DNA of 64,000 bases, from positions 62,001-126,000 of the forward strand of contig NJFT01000078.1 in assembly GCA_002221725.1 (NCBI GenBank). The letters run 5' to 3'. The notes below the pieces were generated by a model. It ran no database searches. It saw only the letters and a program-made list of their open reading frames with translations, and was not told the origin of the DNA. The translations under genes were made by a program, and so were the position numbers. The stretch is from Scedosporium boydii (lineage: Eukaryota > Ascomycota > Sordariomycetes > Microascales > Microascaceae). Below, in pieces: positions 1-10,820 of the stretch (positions within the stretch are counted from its first letter, which is position 1; each line of letters opens with the position of its first letter).

Positions 1-3000
1 CTTTCAACACTTCTTCAAACGAAACTGTCACAGGGAATCCGAACGAGCCGGCGCGGCTATTCTTCTTCATTCTTAGAGCGCTCTTCCCATCGATCACACG
101 CAAGAACCCTGCCTCGATAGCATCTCAGGATGCCGGTTGGGGTATTGATCCGACACAGGGCTCTCTCCTCAGCAATGTAACCTTTCTGCGCAACCTGACC
201 CGGCAGCCATCGATCAACCGCTTCGTGATTATGGTCCTTGAGGGACAGATCATTACAGTTCTCGTAATCGTCTGCTTTATTCTCATCATTCTGGTTAGGG
301 ACTACGTCGTTCAGCAGCAGCCGGAGATCAACATGCGGGCAGCTTTTGCTGGCCAGGAGATAGCGCGCCTCGATGACCAAGTCCCCAACATCATCCCTCG
401 GAGGGAGCCAGAGGTTCAAGCTCCAGATGCCGCCGGATCCGATAACGAAGGAATCGAAGGTCATTTGGAGGCTACTCATATTGATGATAACGATGACGAA
501 CACGCCATGCGACTCGAGAACGAGCGCCCCATTGCCGCCTTCCGTCGTCGCGCCCCTCAGCAGGTAGATGCGGAGCCAGAAGGTGAGGCATCTTCCTCCC
601 ATGGAGCAGCCCAGCACGACGGAACTCGATCTCCATTCGATGACCGTGCATCTTCTACAGGCGCTACAGGCGCTTCTCACTCTCACCATATGCCTGGCGC
701 TCGTATTCCGGAGGATGGACCTTCAGATGCCGATCAATATCTCCGAGAGTACAGAGAGGCCCAAGACGATCCTGAGGCCATTATGAGACTTCTTGAACGT
801 GGCTTTCAGAGCTTCCCACATGCCCCCACTCCTACGGTGGACAGTGCCGAGCAATCGACCAACAATGACGACTCTGGTTCACCCGACATCGCGGAGGCAT
901 CTAGGAGCCAGGCAACTGAGCAATCCTTACGGAGGGACAACTACGGAGCACGTTCTGGAATCGAGGACGTATTCGGCCCGACGACAATGAGATCGTCGAA
1001 TGAGAATGAGAGGGAGGAAAAGCAGGCGGAGGGGGAGGAGGAGGAGGAGGAAGAAGAGAAAGGGACTATGTCATCCAAAGCCAGATCCAAGCAGCCCATT
1101 TGGAACGAACCCCCCTCGACAGAATGCGGGACTGATGCGCCAGACCATGACCCTCTATTGAGCAATGGGAACCCAGAGCCTGTGGGCTACTCTCGTCGCC
1201 GTGCCTTCTCCGACGGGGCCCAGCCGCGAGAGTACGTGAACCCACTCGCGAACAACAGCTGGAGCTTTTCCCCAATTCCGACGGAGTTATCCTCGCCCGA
1301 TCAAGACAAGTCAAACGAAAAAAACGCGCCCACTTTCATTTTTACGGCAAACGATATCCTTGTAACATCACCCAACGGCGAGGAATCTAGCTCGGCAGGC
1401 CCTGGCAACCCTGATAATAGAGTAGCACGGGAGGAAGATGAGGATGACCGCGAATCCACCCCGTCGGAAATTTTTGGCCACCATCGAGAAGAAAACCCTA
1501 TTGCCGAAGAGCCAGGGATGGAAGACGCCAGGGATCAAGTGCCAGTTCCAGAAGCCGTTCGGGATCCCGCCGACGTCCCCGCACACCAAGTAGCTCAAGA
1601 GCGGCCCGTTTGGGCTCGCGTCGCAGATTTCTTATGGGGTGACATTGAGGATGTCAACGATGATGCTGCCGCTCGCAACAACGAGGATGAGGACGAGGAC
1701 CTAGATGACGATGATGCTGAGGAAGATAATGGCGAGGAAGATGATGATGATGCTGACGGTGGCGAGGGTGGTGGAGGGGCGGGATTCGACCAAGACGCTC
1801 TTGATGACATAGAAGACTTCGAAGGCATCATGGAGCTCATTGGCATGAGGGGCCCCTTGGCCGGGCTCTTCCAGAACGCCATGTTTTGCGCTTGCTTGGT
1901 CTTTGTGGCCATCTTCGTCTGCATCTTCCTCCCTTATAACCTTGGTCGAACGGCAGTCTGCCTTGTGGCTAACCCCATGCGGATTGTACGCATCCTGTTT
2001 GCGCTTTCAAAGTTCGTCCAGGATGTTGCGGCTGCTGTCGCGGGTGTCCTCTCCTGGGCTACGTTGTCCGTAATGGCTCTTTTGGGACAAGTGACGGGGC
2101 GCCAAGCTCATCTAGAATCCATGAACCTCAGCATTGCGTATACCTGGGAATTAACGGCGAACGCTTCCTCGCGGCTATCTACCGGATTCATCCAAGAGCT
2201 TCCATTCCACGCATCTGAAATCCAAAACTTCTCCGCCGTCAGCCACAGTGCTCTCCTCGAGTTGAAGGGACATGTGGCTGCCGCCTTTGCCGCGATCTGG
2301 AATACGATCTCTTTTGCCCTCGATTCCCCTGCTCCAGAGGTCGCGAGCGCTCTACTCAACAACACAGCCTACTATGCGGACCTTGTGAAACATACCACTA
2401 CCTCCACGCTTACTTCCGTCTTGACCCCCGGCGCCTGGATCATTGACCTAAACAGCAACGATCCTCTGGTTCCCATCGATCCAACACTCGCATCATGGTC
2501 GGGGACAGACAGATTCTGGGCCATTTCGGCCGGGTACATCGCCTTCGCGCTCCTAGCCACCTTGTACGTTACCCGTGGAGCCCCGTTCTCTTCGGGGCAG
2601 CTCGGTCAGGATTGGGAGGCATCGATCGTGGACTTGATCAACCAGGCGAGCGGTGTTACCAAGGTCATCCTCATTATCGGTATCGAGATGTTGGTGTTCC
2701 CCTTGTATTGCGGTCTCCTCATGGATGCGGCCCTCCTACCTCTTTTCGAGCATGCAACAATCAAATCTCGGTACGAATTTAGCATCAACTACCCTCTAAC
2801 CTCGATTTTTGTCCATTGGTTCGTGGGAACTGGGTACATGTTCCATTTTGCCCTTTTTGTCTCTATGTGTCGCAAGATTATGCGAAAAGGCGTTTTGTGT
2901 AAGTTTAGATTGGATCTCCTCCTGCATTTTTTTCTTATTACTAACGAGAGGCGCTTCAGACTTCATCAGAGACCCCGACGACCCCGAGTTCCACCCAGTT

Positions 3001-4680
3001 CGGGATGTACTAGAGAGGAACTTCTTTACTCAACTTCGAAAGATAATGTTCTCGGCGCTTGTGTATGGCGGGCTCGTTGTCATTTGCCTGGGCGGAGTTG
3101 TGTGGGGTCTCAGCTTTGCATCAAGCGTCCTACCCATCCACTACTCTTCCAATGAACCTGTGCTCGAATTCCCCGTGGACCTGCTCTTCTACAACTTCCT
3201 CATGCCACTAGCCGTGAGGGTCCTCCGACCGAGCGACGCGCTACACTCCATGTATACGTGGTGGTTCAAGCAATGCGCCCGCATGTTGAGGTTAACTTGG
3301 TTCCTATTCGGGAAGCGCAAGGTCGACGAGGAGGGCACGCTGATTCTGGCGCCAGACTCACCGCATCGAGCGCTCCCCTGGTACCAGAAACTCTTCTTAC
3401 ATATTGACCGGAACGAGGAGGTCGCACCCGTGTCGTGGAATGATATCGCGTCTAACATATTCGACCCCAAGCCGTTCCCCAGACGCAAGGTGACCTCATT
3501 CTCAAAGCTGAAGAAGAAACTCGTGAGGAAGGGCCAACTTTGCCCGGATGGGCGGTTCGTCCGCACCCCGGCGTCGGACCAGGTCCGCATTCCCAAGGGA
3601 CGCAGGGTCTTCCTTGATGTCCATGAAACCACGCAGGCTCCGCTGGCGAATGTGCCGAATCCGAGCCAGTACTTCACCGACCAATATCAGCTCGTGTACC
3701 TACCGCCCAACTTCCGTTTCCGGATTTTCCTCTTCATTTTCCTCATCTGGATGTTCGCCGCTGTCACGGGCGTCAGCTTGACTATCATCCCTCTCATCGT
3801 CGGCAGACGACTGTTCAAGTTCCTGCTCCCTGCGCACGTGCGCACCAACGACATCTACGCCTTCAGCATCGGAATCTACGTCCTGGGAACAATTGCGTAT
3901 TCCATCTTCCGCGCGGCTGCGCTCGCTAAGAAACTGCGTGCCTGGGCGGGCGTGGCGGCGAAGACTTTCTCGGGACCGGGTGCGGCGAAACGGATTGGCA
4001 GCTTGGCGCTCCACGGCGCGCAGTTGACGTACGCTTATTTGAACGTCTTTGTCTTCTTCCCTCTCCTCGCCAGCGCTCTTGTAGAGTTGTACGTCATCAT
4101 CCCCCTACATACCTACATGTCGCCTCCCAAAGTACATGCCATGGTCGGTGATACCGTCCCCGCAGCCGGTGACGCCATAGCGATCGCCTCGGCCAGCAGC
4201 ATCCACACCATCCGCGCGGTCCAAGCGTGGACTCTCGGTCTCCTCTACCTCAAGCTCGCAACGCGCGTGCTCAACACCAACTTCGCGGCCACCCGCCTCG
4301 CAACAGCCAGCCAAGCCGTCTTCCGGCGCGGCTGGCTCCGCCCCGACGTCAAGATCCTCACACGCGCCTTCGTCATCCCCGCCATCCTCCTCTGCCTCGT
4401 CGCCGTCGCGGCGCCCCCCGTCATCATTGTCCCTCTCATCAAGAAGGTCCTCGTGGCGGCGGGGGTGTTCGAGCGCGTCTCGGACGACCCCGTGTCGATG
4501 GCGCTGATTTATCGGTTGAGCTTCCTGTCGGCAGCTCTGGTGGCGCTGAGCTCGACGATGGCGTGGAGTTTGGTGGGAGTGTTTAGGGGGTGGAAGGGGA
4601 GGATTAGGGATGAGGCTTATTTGATTGGGGAGAGGCTTCATAACTTTGGGTGCGGGGCTACGGTGGCGGCGAGGACGTAG
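1..4680 (+). CDS. ssm4: Doa10/SSM4 (MARCHF6-type) ERAD E3 ubiquitin ligase, 5'-truncated by the window edge
   Basis: This is a multispanning membrane ubiquitin ligase of the ER and inner nuclear membrane that marks misfolded and short-lived proteins for degradation. About 1538 residues are visible; the N-terminal RING-CH domain lies left of the window, and the frame is open from base 3. Exons are <1..2898 and 2960..4680; the 61-nt intron (GTAAGT, CTAAC, CAG) restores the family motif GVLYFIRDPDDPEFHP across the junction. Recognition rests on that motif, an early hydrophobic segment followed by VVQQQPEINMRAA, a long acidic disordered loop (about 400-1850), many later membrane segments, and a C-terminal element ending in EAYLIGERLHNFG, typical of Doa10. 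The Glu/Asp runs at about 1027-1060 and 1680-1760 are low complexity. It converges on the next gene. Identity is secure; the absent N-terminus is only the window boundary. Confidence 0.93.
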
Positions 4681-5144
4681 GATGGTTTTGTGGCTGTTGG
4701 TTTTTAATGTCTACGATTTGACGATTTAGAATGGGAATTGCTCGGGAAGGGATTGAGCATAGAATGGATGGATGGATGGATGGCTTTTTTCATTCTGATA
4801 CAATCTTGCTTTGTATTAGTATTATCATCTTCGACTCGTACGCACGTACACATACAGACGCGCAACACAAAAGACTTTTTTAGAAGATGGAGGAGCATAA
4901 CCAAAAGATACAAGTTTTTTCTTTTTGTTCAGAAAAATCTCGGTGGTGGCCTTTGATTTCTTTCTTTGTGATATGCTTCATAAACTGGCGATCCATCGCG
5001 TCGCCTCCCTTCATCAATGTTTCTCACTGTAGCATTTGGCATCGTAGCCATGTACTCAATTATCTGTACATTAAACACAGCCCAAAAAAGAAAAGCTCCA
5101 ATTCCAATCGGCCCCCCCAAAAGAGACAGGAAGAAATACCCAGT
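4681..5144. other. Convergent 3' intergenic region
   Basis: This 464-bp stretch separates two convergent genes and probably contains both 3' UTRs. It holds a short ATGG tandem repeat and A/T-rich tracts. I see no coding potential. Confidence 0.6.
4764..4783. repeat. (ATGG)5 microsatellite
   Basis: Five perfect tandem copies of ATGG lie just after the ligase stop codon, in the presumed 3' UTR. Confidence 0.9.
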
Positions 5145-5954
5145 TTACAAAACAAAGACACCAGCAGCAACAGCAGCCGCAGAGAGCACACCGAAGAAGC
5201 TCGACGCGAGGGCAGCAGCGCCGCCTTCGTTTCCGGAGCCGCTGGCGCCACCGCTTCCGCTGCCACTTCCGCTTCCACTGCCGCTACCGCTACCGCTGTC
5301 ACCGCTGTCGGAGGAGCTGTTGCCGGAGGAAGAGCTGCCGTCGCTTACGAGAGCATCGAGGGTAGAGTCGTCGACGAAGGAGGCGGTCTTGGTGGTGTTT
5401 TGGCATTCGCTGGGTGGTTGGCCAGCGGCGCCTTCGACGAATTTGACTTGGGAGCACTGTTTTCCTCCTGTTAGCTACCTTTTATTTTAAATTTTTTTTT
5501 TATTTATTTATTTTTTTTTGGACATGTCTCTCTCCCCCTCAAGATGACTTACAGCATAGAGAACACCATCTTCAGCATTAGCAACAACGCCCAAAAGCCC
5601 CTGCCTGCCAACCCACGCCTCCGGTACCGTAACCTGCGGCTCGCAGAACTTCCCCGCGCCGTTCTGCTGCACAATAGGGAACGCCTTGGTCCAGTTCGCG
5701 GCGCCCGTGATGTCGTCGGTCACGCGGAACAGCCAGTTGCTCTGGGGGTGGCCGCCGATGACGGCGACGGCATCTCCGCCGACGTGGAAGTCGGTGACGG
5801 TGCCCTTTTCGAAGTCGAGGTTCGCGCCGCCGCAGGGCCCGCTGGCGAGGAGGTTTTCGTTGGCGGGTTCGACGAAGGGGGGGTAGCTGATTGTGAAGTG
5901 GGCGGTTGTTGTTGTGGCGAGGAGGGAGAGGAGGGCGGTGGTGAGGCGGGCCAT
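5145..5954 (-). CDS. GPI-anchored X325/Bim1-like copper protein (LPMO-like fold)
   Basis: This is a 237-residue secreted protein. Exons on the minus strand are 5954..5553 and 5456..5145; the 96-nt intron starts GTAAGT and the join is phase 0. I chose the ATG at 5954 because it opens a clean signal peptide (residues 1-18, MARLTTALLS...TTA) whose cleavage exposes His19 as residue 1 of the mature HFTISYPP sequence. That is the hallmark of LPMO-like copper proteins. A second likely ligand is His69 in GGHPQSNW, and four core Cys fit disulfides. After residue about 170 comes a Ser/Gly-rich stalk with SGSG repeats and then a hydrophobic C-terminus (about 215-237), a typical GPI signal. X325/Bim1 relatives bind copper at the cell surface and do not cleave polysaccharide; Bim1 helps copper import in Cryptococcus. 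Copper uptake here is inferred from family membership. It is divergent from the metalloreductase at 8233. Confidence 0.88.
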
Positions 5955-6308
5955 TTTGAAGTTCTTTTTGGGGGGGTTAGGAAGTAGTTGGGATTGATTC
6001 GGGTTCAATTGAGTTTATGAGAGTTCTTGGAGGTGATTTTCTTTGCAATTGAGGGTTTGAATGGAGGAAGAAAAGTAATTGGGGAGATTTAGAAAGAAAG
6101 CAGAGGGGAGGAAGATCTTGTGATGACGACAGAGGCGGATATCCGTAGCTCTATAAGTGGCAAACGAGGCATGCACGAACAAGGGTATGAATGCTTGGTA
6201 TGCAACCTTGGGAAGAGGGGAGCAGGAAGCAGAGGAGCTCCAAAAAGTGCGGGCTAGTATTAATAGGGCCAAGACCGCATTAAGATGCCGGTGCAACCGG
6301 TGGTCGTC

Positions 6309-6317
6309 TTATCAGAT
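6309..6317 (-). promoter_or_regulatory. Candidate SreA/Sre1/Fep1 iron-responsive GATA site (ATCTGATAA)
   Basis: The minus strand reads ATCTGATAA, an exact match to ATCWGATAA, the site bound by SreA/Fep1-type iron repressors. It lies 355 bp upstream of the X325 start codon and about 1.9 kb upstream of the metalloreductase. One 9-mer can arise by chance: roughly one match to this degenerate word is expected per 64 kb. The call therefore rests on its location. Confidence 0.4.
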
Positions 6318-6925
6318 TTTTTAACTAAGACGAGACGAGCGAGTTTTGGCTGGAGTTATGGTTGCAGAGGCTATTTGGAGTGGTTCCGCTAAAAAGCTAC
6401 TTGTTCCGTTTTTTGCTATTTGCCGTCCGTGATAGACACATGGACAGCTTGAGATTCTCAGGTCTTAGGAGCTCGGGCTCAGACGCAATTCGTCTGTTAC
6501 AGGAGAGAATGATTCAGGAGAGAGATCTCATTTCCTTCGTATCAATCCCCAAGGGTCTTCAGCATCCTTCGAAGCTCGAAAAGTACCTGGAGGGTTCGCA
6601 GGAGCTTGCAAACAAGCCCCGTTCATCTCTCCCACGGCGGCAGAAGCTACGCTAGTTCCGGGAGGTTGGGTCCTTCTCGATGCCGGGAGGACGGCAGCTC
6701 GCGCCTCGGCGGTAGCTGCGTCCTGTACGAAGTTGCAGGTACGAAAGTAACTGGGGGGAGAACGAAAAAAGTTCAAACATCAAACATGCTCAAATCCTAC
6801 AAACGTTTGATCTCTGAGGGCGAGTTAAGCTGTATGTCCGTGATGTCGAACTTGGGAAGGAGCGTTGGAGACATGTAGATTCTCGCCAAAATCGTGCAGT
6901 GAAAATACAAAGACACTAGACGCCA

Positions 6926-6946
6926 CCCCAAACCCCAAACCCCAAA
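6926..6946. repeat. (CCCCAAA)3 tandem repeat
   Basis: There are three perfect 7-bp units followed by a partial CCCAA. It is too short to be called telomeric. Confidence 0.85.
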
Positions 6947-8232
6947 CCCAATCCGGGCACAAGTGAGCAAGTTCTTCGAATTTCCTTCCAGGGCATCATC
7001 CCCCACTTTCCTGACATTCGGAAATGGATCCTCGACCCTTCTGTAAAATCCCCGATTGGGCTTCCGCCGCCTCTTCAAGTCTTCGGACCCAATGGGCTAT
7101 TGCGGGTGCCTCGCGGCGATTGGTCCGTCTGCGCAACATGAGCGCATTTGAGCAAGTTGTGGCTGGCTCCCCGCGTCGCACTGGATCTTTGACTCTTTGT
7201 CAATGCTTGATCTTGTGGGTTTTGGGCTTGGCCAGACCGGCCCATCCCACCCTATGGTTCAAGCTACGAATCGAAAGAAGGGCTTTGAGCGAAGGAGAGC
7301 TCCGCTCCGCTTCTTGATCCCACGATCCCGCGCCTTGGTTTTTTTCTTCGCTTGAGGCCTTTTGCGCGGGTATCGATGACGATTGCTTGTTCCAAAATTG
7401 GTCAGAGTCCCAGGATCTCGGAAAGCGGCAACTAATGATCCAACGGCTTTGGTTCCAATTTCTAATCGCTTGCATTTTCTTTCTTGGCTTGTCCATTATC
7501 GATCTCTTCGTGGACAACTCCCCCATCCACTCTCTGCAGACTCTCTCTTGTCTATCCCGACTTGCCGGGGCACCACAACGAGTCCATTCTCACATCTGTC
7601 CCGCCCGCTGTAACACACTTCCCTGTTTTCGTTATTTACTATATTTTTCTTCCTGGGCTTCAACTCTTGTCATCCGAGATCCGATTCTCCCCCTCCTCTT
7701 GCTCCAACCAACTTGTTGAACGTGTCATCCGCGAATGGACAACTTCTCGTGTTACGGCTATTCTGCATACTTTGTATAAACCCGCGGAGAAAAAACAACA
7801 TGAGCCAGTCTGATCTTTGACCAACCACGTCATTCTCAATAATGGCCAATATCAATTGATCTGCCAACTTAATCTAATCAACCTTGGCTAACGGTCCCGA
7901 AAGTGCCGTGAGAAGCGTCTTCGCCTTCTTCACCTTCTTCTCTTTCTTGGATCCGGCTAACAGAAGCCGTCTGGAATTCGGCTCGCGAACTGCACCCCAG
8001 ATTGTTTAGCTCTCATTTTATTAACTGATCTTCCTCGTTTTACCCGTTTCTTTTCATCTTCTTTTGTCGAACTGGATGAACCACGCCACGGGCGGAGAAA
8101 ACTACCGGACCCTTCTCAGACAACTTTTGCGCCAAGCTCCATCTGGAATCTAGAGTCGCGCCACTCTCTACAAAGAGATCACAAACCAAAGGAAGAAGAA
8201 AAAGAGGCTCTCGGAGCACACGAGGCGCGAGA

Positions 8233-10235
8233 ATGAATCACAACCATGGCGGATCCTCGACGACAGGGACCGGCGCTTTCAAGAAGAAGAACAGGGAGCT
8301 CGCCGAGGCGTATTGGTACATCGTCGCTGGTGTTGTTGGGTTTTGTGGGGTTATTCGGCTCATCGACTATGTGCAGGTGGTGAGGAGGTTAGTTGAGACG
8401 GACTTTTCTCTCCCTTGTTGTTTCTCGGGAGCACTTATACTAACTTCAGACACCATGGGGTTTCCAGGCGGCGGAGATGTCGAGGAGAATACATTCTCTC
8501 ACCTAGCCGCCCGACAAATGTCTTATCCCAGGCGTGGGCAACAGTGACAGCAATATGCAGAGAACTCTCCTACCCACAGCTTCATATCCCCATACACTGG
8601 TTATCATGGGCCAGTCCACCGCCCCTCGGCCGCGTCCTAATCTTGCTGGCCTACTGGGCCGTCATCATTTACATGATCACCTACAAAGCCATCATCGACG
8701 ATGTCTATTTCTGGGAGCGCATCGGGTTCCGAAACGCCTGGATCACAGTCACCCAGATGCCCCTTGTCTTCTTGCTATCGATGAAGACGAACCCCATCGG
8801 TTTGATTACGGGGATCAGCCATGAACGACTCAACTGGTTGCATCGATGGGTGGCGAGGACCATGTTCGTGACGGCGACAATGCACGGGTTCCATTTCTAC
8901 ACCGAATGGGTGATCGCCGACTTTGTCGAGCTCGAACTGAAGATTATGCCTATGGTCAAGTACGGTCTGGGCGGCTGGGGTATCTTGCTCTGGATGTTTA
9001 TTACGTCGTTTTATCCCGTCCGATCCGTCGCCTACGAGGTGTTCGTCATTCAGCATATTCTGTCGGCTGTCATCTTCATCTGGGTTATGTCCAACCATCT
9101 GCCCCCTGTAGCCATGTATAACTTGTGGCTTGCTGTGGGTTTCATCGCATTCGACCGCGCTGCGCGATGGGCACTCCTCGCTTTCAGGAATTTCAAAGTC
9201 AAGGTTGGAAAGTCCCCGTGTCAGGGGAGGAAGAGGATCGGACACGAAGCTCTCGTACGAACCGCTGGAAATAGCACGACCGTCGTCACTGTCAGGGACG
9301 CCCATTTCAAATGGGAACCAGGCCAGCACCTCTACCTATGGATGCCCACCGTTGGCCCCACCGAAGCTCATCCTTACACGATCGCCTGCGCGCACAAGGT
9401 CGCCGGAGAGTGCGTATGCAACTCGATCGAGCTCGTTATCCGGAAACATTCTGGATTCTCCAAGCGCCTTCACACAGCGGCCCGAAAGGCGCAAGAAAAG
9501 GGAGAATTAATGCGCACCACAGCTTTCGTTTACGGGCCGTACGGAAGCCCGCCGAGCTGGGACGTCTACGACACCGTGATTTTGATATCGGCTTCGACGG
9601 GCGCGTCATTTACTCTGCCCATACTCGAAGACATTGTCCGATCGAAGAAGAAGACGTGCCTACGGAGGGTGGAATTCATCCTCACCTCTCGTCAGAGCGA
9701 AGAGACGGGCTTCTACACCCAGCAGATTCGCGAATACCTAACATGTGAACGGACATCTGATATCGAACTCCACGCGCATGTCGCCATTACCGGTCCTTGC
9801 AAGAACTCGCTGCCAGCGACGAAGGGATCCACTATTGAAGCCGAATCCTCGTCGACCTCCTCTGTCAATCACGGCGACGAGAAGAAGATCGAGGACGCTG
9901 TGACCCCGCAGCAGAATCCCGCCACACCAGCGAATATAAACGATGCCGAAAAGGCCGTCGCCGTCGACACGGTCACGGCTACCCCCACAACCCCAGAAAT
10001 CGACAAGGGCGGTATCGACGTTATTCGGGAGTACGATTGCCGTCTCGACATAGCCGCGCTGATAAGGGAGCCTGTGGAGGCAGCTCTTGGCGAGACGTTG
10101 GTGGTGGTTTGCGGAGGGCGCCCGCTGGTGGCGAGGGTGAGGAATTGTGTTGCTAAGCTGTCGGATCAGAGGGCGGTTCATAAGGGGACTGGGGCCCAGG
10201 GGATTCATCTACATGTGGAAGAGTATTCTTTTTGA
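8233..10235 (+). CDS. Ferric/cupric reductase, FRE family transmembrane flavocytochrome b
   Basis: This plasma-membrane metalloreductase passes electrons from NADPH through FAD and two hemes to extracellular Fe(III) or Cu(II). Exon 1 is 8233..8387 (donor GTTAGT). Exon 2 starts at 8468 (640 aa) or 8450 (646 aa). Both acceptors are in frame; 8468 leaves a more normal branch-point distance. Two HX13H heme pairs are visible, in LHRWVARTMFVTATMH and QHILSAVIFIWVMSNH, each in a membrane helix. The FAD motif is HPYTIA, and the NADPH motifs are GPYG, STGASFTLPIL and the C-terminal CGGRPLV. A Ser/Thr/Ala-rich insert of about 80 residues (9790-10020) interrupts the NADPH domain, as is common in mould FREs. 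Its upstream neighbour is a Bim1-like copper protein, which suggests metal uptake. Family is certain; metal specificity is not visible. Confidence 0.93.
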
Positions 10236-10820
10236 TTTGAGGTTGTCTTTTTTCTTCGTGTATAAGCTATGAATAAGGATGACATTGGCGGAGTATGGAG
10301 TTTGGAATAATAGCGAGAGGCTTTGAATACAACTTGTCTATTCTGACGATATATGTTCAACAGGTCTGTTGATCAAGATGTCTTCGGTGTTTGCTAGGCA
10401 GGGTCCCCCATCGTAGGGTTGGCAACCCTTCCACCAGAAGTAACATCCTATCCACGGCATTAATCACTTTCACCCTAAGCGAGCACTTCTGGTTTCCAGA
10501 GCTCCTGTGGCCACCGATGTTTCTACACGCTTTGAATGAAGTTGACTGCGCCACCATGGAATTTGCCAGCTTCGGGATTCCCCTCCCTCAGCTGCTGCCT
10601 GGCCAAGCGCTGGTCTGGTCAAGGCCACATCTGTCGGCCAAAATTGATTGGCCATGGCAACATTCACAGCCTGGTCTGCATCAGGGCGATGGAAATGTAT
10701 TGAATCTACCCCGCCTCTAACGGATCCTGGCGCATTTGGGTTGGGCATTCAACCATTTCATCAATCTTCTCCTCTCACCAACGGCCACAAGAGCTCGCCC
10801 TTTAGGGACTATATGCCGGG
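10236..10820. other. Intergenic region between metalloreductase and NLR
   Basis: This interval is 585 bp long and presumably holds the metalloreductase 3' UTR and the NLR promoter. Small ORFs here have no recognisable domain. I see nothing else. Confidence 0.5.

Larger units (their letters stand above)
5955..8232. promoter_or_regulatory. Divergent promoter region between the copper protein and the metalloreductase
   Basis: This 2.3 kb interval has no supportable gene; the small ORFs in it lack introns, motifs and credible composition. It serves as the 5' region of two divergent genes. The right end (about 7600-8230) is C/T-rich, as expected for a fungal 5' leader. It contains an iron-type GATA site (6309-6317), a CCCCAAA tandem repeat (6926-6946) and a palindromic ATCAATTGAT (7851-7860). 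Confidence 0.6.

Noticed and set aside
1021..1062. GAGGAG-type microsatellite as a repeat element
   Set aside because: It encodes the acidic loop of Doa10 in frame and needs no other explanation.
5017..5490. 157-codon plus-strand frame with Pro/Leu repeats
   Set aside because: Antisense shadow of the Ser/Gly-rich stalk of the X325-like gene, which is better supported by splice sites and signal peptide.
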